Of a stretch of 64,000 nucleotides of DNA, positions 58,925 through 64,000 are shown one piece after another (the stretch's first letter is position 1; each line of letters starts with the position of its first letter). The notes under the pieces were generated by a model. The model did no database searches. It saw nothing but the letters and a program-made list of their open reading frames with translations, and was not told the origin of the DNA. Source of the stretch: Pseudomonas mandelii (GTDB lineage Bacteria; Pseudomonadota; Gammaproteobacteria; Pseudomonadales; Pseudomonadaceae); assembly GCF_006438925.1 (NCBI RefSeq), contig NZ_RCZA01000003.1:410241-474240 (forward strand), in the 5' to 3' direction. The position numbers and the translations under genes are program-made.

Positions 58925-60241
58925 TCAGACCTTTTCGCTTTCGACCTGGACGTACAGCGAACGCCCAGCGCCCAGGCCGGCGATGATCGCCCCGAGGCCG
59001 ATGATGCCGAAAATCCAGCCCAAGGCGTTCCAGCCGCCGGTCCAGTCATGCACGATGCCGACCGCGAACGGCCCCATGGACGCCAGGGTGTAACCGAAGC
59101 CTTGGGCCATGCTCGACAGGTTCGCCGCGACATGAGCGTCCCGCGAACGCAGCACGATCAGGGTCAACGCCAGACTGAACGCACCGCCCTGCCCCAGACC
59201 CAGCAGGATCGCCCAGCCCCACAAGCCTTCGATCGGTGCGTAAAGACAACCAAACAGGCCGCCAAGGGTCAGCAGCATGACGATGACGATCGCCAGACGC
59301 TGATCCTTGCCACGCGTCGCCAGCCATGGCGCCGCCAGTGAACTCGCCAACTGAACAATGACCGACCCTGACAGCACCAGACCCGCCTGGGTCGGCGTCA
59401 GGCCGCGACCGATCAGGATCGACGGCAACCAGCCGAACACAATGTAGGCCAGAGAAGATTGCAGCCCCATGTAGAGCGTCACTTGCCAGGCCAGTGGATC
59501 ACGCAACAGGCCGCGAACCCGATACGCGACGTTGTGCGCGCCGTGTTTCTGCCCGACTTGTGGCAACCAGAAAATCGCCGCGACCAATGCCGGAACCACC
59601 CAGAAGCCGAGGCCCAAGGCCCAGCTCTTGTCGAAATGCTCGCTCAACGGCACGGTCGCGCCCGCCGCCATCGCCGCCCCCAGGCACAAGGCCATGGTGT
59701 AGACGCCGGTCATGGTGCCCGCGTGTTTCGCAAAGTCGCGTTTAACGATGCCGGGCAGCAACACGCCGATCACGCCGATGCTCGCGCCGGCCAGCACACT
59801 GCCGGCAAACAGGCCGATCTCACCGAACGAACTGCGCAGGATGATCCCGCCGGCCAACATCAAGAGAATGCCCAGCACCACTCGCTCGGCGCCGAAACGT
59901 CGGGCCAGCACGGGCGCCAGCGGTGCAAACAAGCCGAGGCACAGCACCGGCAACGTCGTCAGCAAACCGGCCTGGGCTGCCGACAGACCGAGTGTTTTCG
60001 ACACCTCGCTGAGCATCGGCGCCATGCTCGATAGCGCCGGGCGCAGGTTCAGCGCCACCAGAATCAGGCCCAGCAACAGCAGCCACGGCCGCCGCAGGAT
60101 CGGGTGACTTTGCTGGACCTGTTCGTCATCCGCCTCGGCATCGATCAGCAGCTCTTCGAGCTCCGCCGTGCGCTTGGCTTGGGGGATGCTGCTTTTGTTG
60201 ACCTGCTGGCTGGACATGGGGTTCTCGGTTTCAAGGTTCAT
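58925..60241 (-). CDS. CynX/NimT family MFS transporter
   Basis: A 438-residue MFS exporter/permease with a long cytosolic N-terminal tail (about 1-48, acidic) and 12 membrane helices. The tail contains ELEELLIDAEADDEQ. The core has LNLRPALSSMAPMLSEV and GTMTGVYTMALCLGAAMAAG, diagnostic of the cyanate/2-nitroimidazole group (CynX). Substrate is not certain. Its start overlaps the regulator's end by 11 bp; ATG 60217 is an alternative start. The GntR gene upstream likely controls it. Confidence 0.88.
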   Translation of the reverse strand: MNLETENPMSSQQVNKSSIPQAKRTAELEELLIDAEADDEQVQQSHPILRRPWLLLLGLILVALNLRPALSSMAPMLSEVSKTLGLSAAQAGLLTTLPVLCLGLFAPLAPVLARRFGAERVVLGILLMLAGGIILRSSFGEIGLFAGSVLAGASIGVIGVLLPGIVKRDFAKHAGTMTGVYTMALCLGAAMAAGATVPLSEHFDKSWALGLGFWVVPALVAAIFWLPQVGQKHGAHNVAYRVRGLLRDPLAWQVTLYMGLQSSLAYIVFGWLPSILIGRGLTPTQAGLVLSGSVIVQLASSLAAPWLATRGKDQRLAIVIVMLLTLGGLFGCLYAPIEGLWGWAILLGLGQGGAFSLALTLIVLRSRDAHVAANLSSMAQGFGYTLASMGPFAVGIVHDWTGGWNALGWIFGIIGLGAIIAGLGAGRSLYVQVESEKV

Positions 60242-60890
60242 TGATCAACTGCCTCGACAGGGCTTTGGCCCGTTCCGGGTCGCGTTGCTCGACGGCATCA
60301 AGCAGTTCGATATGGAGGTCGAACACCTCTTGGCGTCGGGGGGAAATGTTCAGGGTCTCGCGCAACTGCGCACCAATGACGCTGGAAAAATAGCGATACA
60401 GCTCGCTGAGGGTCGGGTTGTGTGCGGCATCAACCAAGCGGCGGTGGAACACCAGATCGCAGGCGATATACGTGTCGAGATCGCCGTGGTAGTGACTGCC
60501 GCTGACGCCTAACGCCTCGCGCAATGCCACCAGGTCTTCGTCGGTACGACGCAACGCGGCGAGACCGATGGCCTCGACTTCCAGAATGTGCCGTGTTTCC
60601 CGGGCTTGCTCATGGGAGCAGCGGGATAAGGCTTTCATGGTGTCGAGAGGATCGACCACTGCCCGCAGATAGCTGCCGTCGCCCTGACGGATTTCGATCA
60701 ACCCGGAAAACGCCAATACGCGCATGGCTTCACGCACGGTGTTGCGGCTGATGCCCAACTCGGCGGACAGCTCGGGTTCGGTGGGTAAACGCTGGCCGAC
60801 CGTCCAGATGCCTTCTGTGATGCGCAGGCGTAATTGGTCCAACGCTTGGTCGACCAAAGATCGTTTAACTAATGGAGAAATGTCTGACAT
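60231..60890 (-). CDS. FadR-type (FCD) GntR transcriptional regulator
   Basis: A 219-residue regulator with a winged-helix DNA-binding domain (about 1-75: RLRITEGIWTVGQRLPTEP, ELSAELGISRNTVREAMRVL) and an FCD effector domain (about 95-215, with DLVFHRRLVDAAHN for metal/ligand contact). ATG 60890 follows AAAGGG. It is directly upstream of the MFS gene, which it probably controls. A perfect palindrome at 60903-60923 lies 13 bp upstream of the start codon. Confidence 0.9.
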   Translation of the reverse strand: MSDISPLVKRSLVDQALDQLRLRITEGIWTVGQRLPTEPELSAELGISRNTVREAMRVLAFSGLIEIRQGDGSYLRAVVDPLDTMKALSRCSHEQARETRHILEVEAIGLAALRRTDEDLVALREALGVSGSHYHGDLDTYIACDLVFHRRLVDAAHNPTLSELYRYFSSVIGAQLRETLNISPRRQEVFDLHIELLDAVEQRDPERAKALSRQLINEP

Positions 60891-60902
60891 GGAATTCGCC
60901 CT

Positions 60903-60923
60903 TTCATCCAATCATAGGATGAA
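60903..60923. promoter_or_regulatory. candidate operator of the GntR-MFS pair
   Basis: TTCATCC and GGATGAA, 7 bp each, with a 7-bp AATCATA spacer, form a perfect palindrome just upstream of the regulator's start codon. The position fits autoregulation. Confidence 0.5.
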
Positions 60924-61009
60924 TTTTCTGACATGTTAGTCAGCTACATGCAGGACGGCAACCGCCTACGGTCAGGGAGAGGGAAATGGAGCGGGATTTT
61001 CGATTAGTC

Positions 61010-61034
61010 AAAATTACCCTTTAAGGGTAATTTT
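61010..61034. promoter_or_regulatory. palindromic operator of mqsRA
   Basis: AAAATTACCCTT and AAGGGTAATTTT are perfect 12-bp arms around a single T, 24 bp upstream of mqsR. MqsA antitoxins bind AACCT-type palindromes through their HTH; this site is similar in form and is a likely autoregulatory operator. Confidence 0.65.
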
Positions 61035-61057
61035 AGGGACAGGGTTTTTGGTTTCTT

Positions 61058-61369
61058 ATGGAAAAGAGCACACCCCATTACGACTTGGCGGTGGTCAAGT
61101 CAGAAGTTGTCAGGTTAGGCAAAAAGGCGTTCACCCGACGGGCTCTGGAATCGGGCAATGACATGGGGTTGAACCTCTGGCAAATGATCCAGGCCATCAG
61201 TGCACTGGAGCGCCGAATGCTCTTCAAATCCATGACCTCCTATGTCGACCACCGGGTCTGGCAAGACGTTTATCACGCAACATTTCATGGAATGGAGATT
61301 TACATCAAAGTGTCTTACCGCCCCGGCGGTGGACATCCGGTAGTCTCCTTCAAGGAGAAAAACCTATGA
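61058..61369 (+). CDS. mqsR: type II toxin MqsR (mRNA interferase)
   Basis: MqsR is a ribosome-independent RNase that cuts at GCU sites. The 103-residue protein is RelE-like and matches E. coli MqsR along its length: MEKSTPHYDL at the start, KSMTSYVDHRVWQDVY in the middle, and VVSFKEK at the end. Residues equal to the known catalytic set are Lys57, Gln69, Tyr82 and Lys101. ATG 61058 is 24 bp after the palindromic operator. It precedes mqsA, with a 4-bp ATGA overlap. Confidence 0.92.
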   Translation: MEKSTPHYDLAVVKSEVVRLGKKAFTRRALESGNDMGLNLWQMIQAISALERRMLFKSMTSYVDHRVWQDVYHATFHGMEIYIKVSYRPGGGHPVVSFKEKNL

Positions 61370-61854
61370 AAACGCAGCAATGCGTCAACTGCGGCACTCA
61401 CGATGGAATGGGACACTTCGAAGGACGTACCCTCTCCGTCAATTACAAACAGATGTCGCGACTTGTTTGCGATCTTGCAGGTTGGGAGTGCAGGGTTTGC
61501 GGTGAAATCGAATTCGATCATGACACCGACAGCGCCGACCGCTATTCGGATGCCGGCGATCAATTGCTCAAGGACTGCCTGCAACTGATTGGCTCCGAGA
61601 TAAAGCGTATCCGCCGCAAACTCCACCTCACGCAAAAAAACGCAGTGCAGTTGCTGTCCGGCGGTGGGAACAATGCCTTTTCGCGGTATGAGCGTGGAGA
61701 GCTGCCTGCGCCCAAACCGTTATTAACACTTATGCAGCTATTGGATCGTCATCCCTATTTGCTGGCGGAAATTCAGGTGTTGAACGAAGGTGGCGCCCTC
61801 AAACAGCTATTGGCCGCCCGCCATCCGGAACTGGAAGCGGCACTAACCTCCTGA
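61366..61854 (+). CDS. mqsA: type II antitoxin MqsA
   Basis: MqsA neutralises MqsR and represses its own operon. The 162-residue protein has an N-terminal zinc domain with Cys6, Cys9, Cys42 and Cys45, then an HTH-XRE domain (about 76-132: RIRRKLHLTQKNAV, GGGNNAFSRYERGE). E. coli MqsA ends near residue 131, so the C-terminal ~30 residues (NEGGALKQLLAARHPELEAAL) are extra. Toxin-first order is normal for this family. Confidence 0.92.
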   Translation: MKTQQCVNCGTHDGMGHFEGRTLSVNYKQMSRLVCDLAGWECRVCGEIEFDHDTDSADRYSDAGDQLLKDCLQLIGSEIKRIRRKLHLTQKNAVQLLSGGGNNAFSRYERGELPAPKPLLTLMQLLDRHPYLLAEIQVLNEGGALKQLLAARHPELEAALTS

Positions 61855-61876
61855 CCTCAAACCCCAGACAAAAATA

Positions 61877-61897
61877 AACCCGGATCAAGTCCGGGTT
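61877..61897. terminator. terminator between mqsA and aapP
   Basis: Stem AACCCGGA/TCCGGGTT with a 5-nt loop, between convergent genes. The plus-strand side ends in CATTTC, and the minus-strand side in TATTTTT. Confidence 0.8.
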
Positions 61898-61918
61898 CAT
61901 TTCAACGCCTGCGCAGGA

Positions 61919-62683
61919 TCAATGCAGAATCTGGCTCAAGAATAGCTTGGTCCGCTCATTCTGCGGGTTATCGAAGAAGTCGTTCGGCGCAGCCTGTTCG
62001 ACGATTTCACCCTTGTCCATGAAGATCACGCGGTTGGCCACGGTGCGGGCGAAGCCCATTTCGTGGGTCACGCAGAGCATGGTCATGCCGTCTTCAGCCA
62101 GGCCGATCATGGTGTCGAGAACCTCTTTCACCATCTCCGGGTCGAGTGCCGAGGTCGGTTCGTCGAACAGCATGATTTTCGGTTTCATGCACAAGGCCCG
62201 GGCAATCGCCACACGCTGCTGCTGCCCGCCGGACAGTTGCCCAGGGAATTTATGCGCCTGCTCCGGAATACGTACGCGCTCCAGGTAGTGCATGGCGATT
62301 TCTTCGGCCTTGCGCTTGGGCATCTTGCGCACCCACATCGGTGCCAGCGTGCAGTTCTGCAGGATGGTCAGGTGCGGGAACAGGTTGAAGTGCTGGAACA
62401 CCATGCCGACTTCACGGCGTACCGATTCGATCTGCTTGAGGTCGTTGGTCAGCTCCACGCCATCGACCACGATGCGACCCTGCTGGTGTTCTTCCAGACG
62501 GTTGAGGCAACGAATGGTGGTGGATTTGCCGGAACCCGACGGGCCGCACAGGACGATACGTTCGCCCTGCTTAACGTTCAGGTTGATGTCTTTCAACACG
62601 TGGAACTGGCCGTACCACTTGTTCACGCCCTGCATCTGAATAATGCCTTCAGGGCTCACAGGCTTTTTGATTGCTTCGCTCAT
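61919..62683 (-). CDS. aapP: general L-amino acid ABC transporter ATP-binding protein
   Basis: The 254-residue ATPase of the AapJQMP-type polar amino-acid importer. Walker A is GPSGSGKST (47-55), the signature is [15 protein letters not shown], and Walker B is [14 protein letters not shown] 62683 is 8 bp after AGGAG; the frame extends upstream only through non-coding sequence. It follows aapM with an 11-bp gap. The gene order aapQ-aapM-aapP is standard, and the binding protein aapJ would lie beyond the window. Confidence 0.95.
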   Translation of the reverse strand: MSEAIKKPVSPEGIIQMQGVNKWYGQFHVLKDINLNVKQGERIVLCGPSGSGKSTTIRCLNRLEEHQQGRIVVDGVELTNDLKQIESVRREVGMVFQHFNLFPHLTILQNCTLAPMWVRKMPKRKAEEIAMHYLERVRIPEQAHKFPGQLSGGQQQRVAIARALCMKPKIMLFDEPTSALDPEMVKEVLDTMIGLAEDGMTMLCVTHEMGFARTVANRVIFMDKGEIVEQAAPNDFFDNPQNERTKLFLSQILH

Positions 62684-62693
62684 TACAGAACTC

Positions 62694-63791
62694 CTAACGC
62701 TTGTGGCCAGTGTCGAGCTTGCGTTCCAGATGCATGGAATAGCGCGACATACCAAAACAGAAAATCCAGAACACCAGGGCCGCGAACACATAGCCTTCGG
62801 TGGCCATGCCCAACCATTTCGGGTCGGCGGCGGCTTGTTTGACGCTGTTGAGCAGATCGAACAAACCGATGATGATCACCAGGCTCGTGTCCTTGAACAG
62901 CGCAATGAAGGTGTTGACGATGCCGGGGATCACCAGCTTCAGGGCTTGCGGCAGAATCACCAGGCCCATGCTGCGCCAGTAGCCGAGGCCCATCGCTGCA
63001 GCCGCTTCGTACTGACCTTTGGGAATCGCTTGCAGACCACCGCGCACCACTTCGGCGACGTACGCCGACTGGAACAGGATCACGCCGATCAGTGCCCGCA
63101 GCAATTTGTCGAAGTTCATGCCTTCAGGCAGGAACAGCGGCAGCATCACCGAGGACATGAACAGCACCGTGATCAACGGTACGCCGCGCCAGAATTCGAT
63201 GAAGGTCACGCAGACCACCCGAATCGCCGGCATGTTCGAACGACGGCCCAGTGCCAGGACAATACCCAGCGGCAATGCACCGGCAATACCGACGGTGGCG
63301 ATCACCAGGGTCAGCATCAAGCCGCCCCATTGGCTGGTCGCCACGGTGCTCAGACCGAAGAGGCCGCCCTGCAACAGGAAGTAGGCAATGATCGGGTACA
63401 GCACCAGGAAGCTCAGCCCGTATACCGCTTTACGGTGAAAGCGCGAGATAAACAACGGTGCCACGCCGATGACCGCCAGCCACACGGTCAGGTCCACGCG
63501 CCAGCGCAGGTCTGTCGGGTAGTAGCCGTACATGAACTGGCCGAAGCGCTGGTGGATGAACACCCAGCAGGCGCCCTCCTTCGTGCAGTCGGCGCGCGTG
63601 GTGCCAACCCAGTTGGCATCGAGGATCGCCCAGCTCAGGATCGGCGGCACCACCAGGTAGATCAGGTAGAACGCGAACAGGGTCAGCAGGGTATTGAGCC
63701 AGCTGGAGAACATGTTGGCGCGCATCCACGCCACGACACCGATACTGCGGTTCGGGGGCGGCATGTCAGGTTTGAAAGTATGAGTCGTCAT
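62694..63791 (-). CDS. aapM: general L-amino acid ABC transporter permease AapM
   Basis: A 365-residue inner-membrane permease with several helices. The EAA loop is in [37 protein letters not shown] is the family block for polar amino-acid permeases, and the long periplasmic insertion (about 50-110) is typical for AapM. It lies between aapQ and aapP, on the minus strand. Confidence 0.94.
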   Translation of the reverse strand: MTTHTFKPDMPPPNRSIGVVAWMRANMFSSWLNTLLTLFAFYLIYLVVPPILSWAILDANWVGTTRADCTKEGACWVFIHQRFGQFMYGYYPTDLRWRVDLTVWLAVIGVAPLFISRFHRKAVYGLSFLVLYPIIAYFLLQGGLFGLSTVATSQWGGLMLTLVIATVGIAGALPLGIVLALGRRSNMPAIRVVCVTFIEFWRGVPLITVLFMSSVMLPLFLPEGMNFDKLLRALIGVILFQSAYVAEVVRGGLQAIPKGQYEAAAAMGLGYWRSMGLVILPQALKLVIPGIVNTFIALFKDTSLVIIIGLFDLLNSVKQAAADPKWLGMATEGYVFAALVFWIFCFGMSRYSMHLERKLDTGHKR

Positions 63792-63801
63792 GCGCTTTTC
63801 C

Positions 63802-64000
63802 TTACCGCTCGATCAGCGCAATGCGCTTGTTGTACCAGTTCATCAGCAGGGAAATGCTGATACTGATCGCCAGGTACACGCTCATGGTGATAGCAATCAC
63901 CTCGATCGCCTGTCCGGTCTGGTTCAGCACCGTACCGGCAAACAACGACACCATCTCCGGATAACCGATACCGGCCGCCAGCGAGGAGTTCTTCGCCAGG
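63802..64000 (-). CDS. aapQ: amino acid ABC transporter permease AapQ (partial, N-terminus cut by window edge)
   Basis: Only the last 65 codons are inside the window. They read as the C-terminal end of an AapQ-type permease: SSLAAGIGYPEMVSLFAGT, then LNQTGQAIEVIAITMSVYLAI, ending MNWYNKRIALIER. It is in the same direction as aapM, 10 bp upstream. Its full length cannot be judged here. Confidence 0.9.
   Translation of the reverse strand, partial: LAKNSSLAAGIGYPEMVSLFAGTVLNQTGQAIEVIAITMSVYLAISISISLLMNWYNKRIALIER

Overview
This 64 kb window is a Pseudomonas chromosome segment, most likely from the P. fluorescens group. The evidence is high-GC coding with strong third-position bias, close protein matches to Pseudomonas housekeeping families, Pseudomonas-specific genes such as the DUF3509 protein, and two classes of REP palindromes typical of fluorescent pseudomonads. 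No rRNA, tRNA, CRISPR array, prophage or intact insertion sequence was seen. Genes run off both ends: recJ at the left and the amino-acid ABC permease aapQ at the right.

Layout. 1-6.3 kb: recJ (partial), yaeQ, a class III CoA-transferase, a periplasmic binding-like protein, a DUF3509 protein and a kinase-less sensor protein. 6.4-11.1 kb: thrC, hom, dsbC and xerD, all on the minus strand. 11.1-12.9 kb: an accessory pocket with a 130-bp inverted-repeat element, an AT-rich orphan gene with an Ig-like look, and a transposase scrap. 12.9-16.5 kb: rpsP-rimM-trmD-rplS and ffh. 16.7-25.2 kb: a ypjD-like gene, a CNNM/CorC-type transporter, an MHS symporter, purT, a VUT-family protein, a DUF1289 protein, a gamma-carbonic anhydrase-like protein, two Nudix hydrolases and an L,D-transpeptidase.

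25.3-32.8 kb is a complete N-acetylglucosamine operon. A GntR regulator is followed by NagA, a SIS-type deaminase, an EIIA-HPr-EI phosphotransferase fusion and a IIC-IIB permease, with a candidate operator over the promoter. GlcNAc enters by the PTS as GlcNAc-6-P, is deacetylated, and then deaminated to fructose-6-P. 33-39 kb: a YqfO-like protein, purL and mltF. 39-45.3 kb: lepA-lepB-rnc-era-recO-pdxJ on the minus strand, interrupted by a REP pair and by a second copy of the inverted-repeat element. 45.4-55.1 kb: lptF-lptG, pepA-holC and a small partner gene, valS, rlmF and an HU gene. 55.5-60.9 kb: a NdpA-type nucleoid protein with a membrane-anchored glutaredoxin, a GST-like protein, a GIY-YIG protein, an NTF2-like protein, and an MFS exporter with its GntR regulator. 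61-64 kb: an MqsR/MqsA toxin-antitoxin pair with a perfect palindromic operator, then the aapP-aapM-aapQ ABC transporter genes.

Most of the window is conserved core genome. The most unusual content is the pair of related inverted-repeat elements (11.2 kb and 39.9 kb), the orphan AT-rich gene beside the first copy, a PTS permease carrying a second, degenerate IIB domain, and matching REP hairpins on both sides of the PTS genes.
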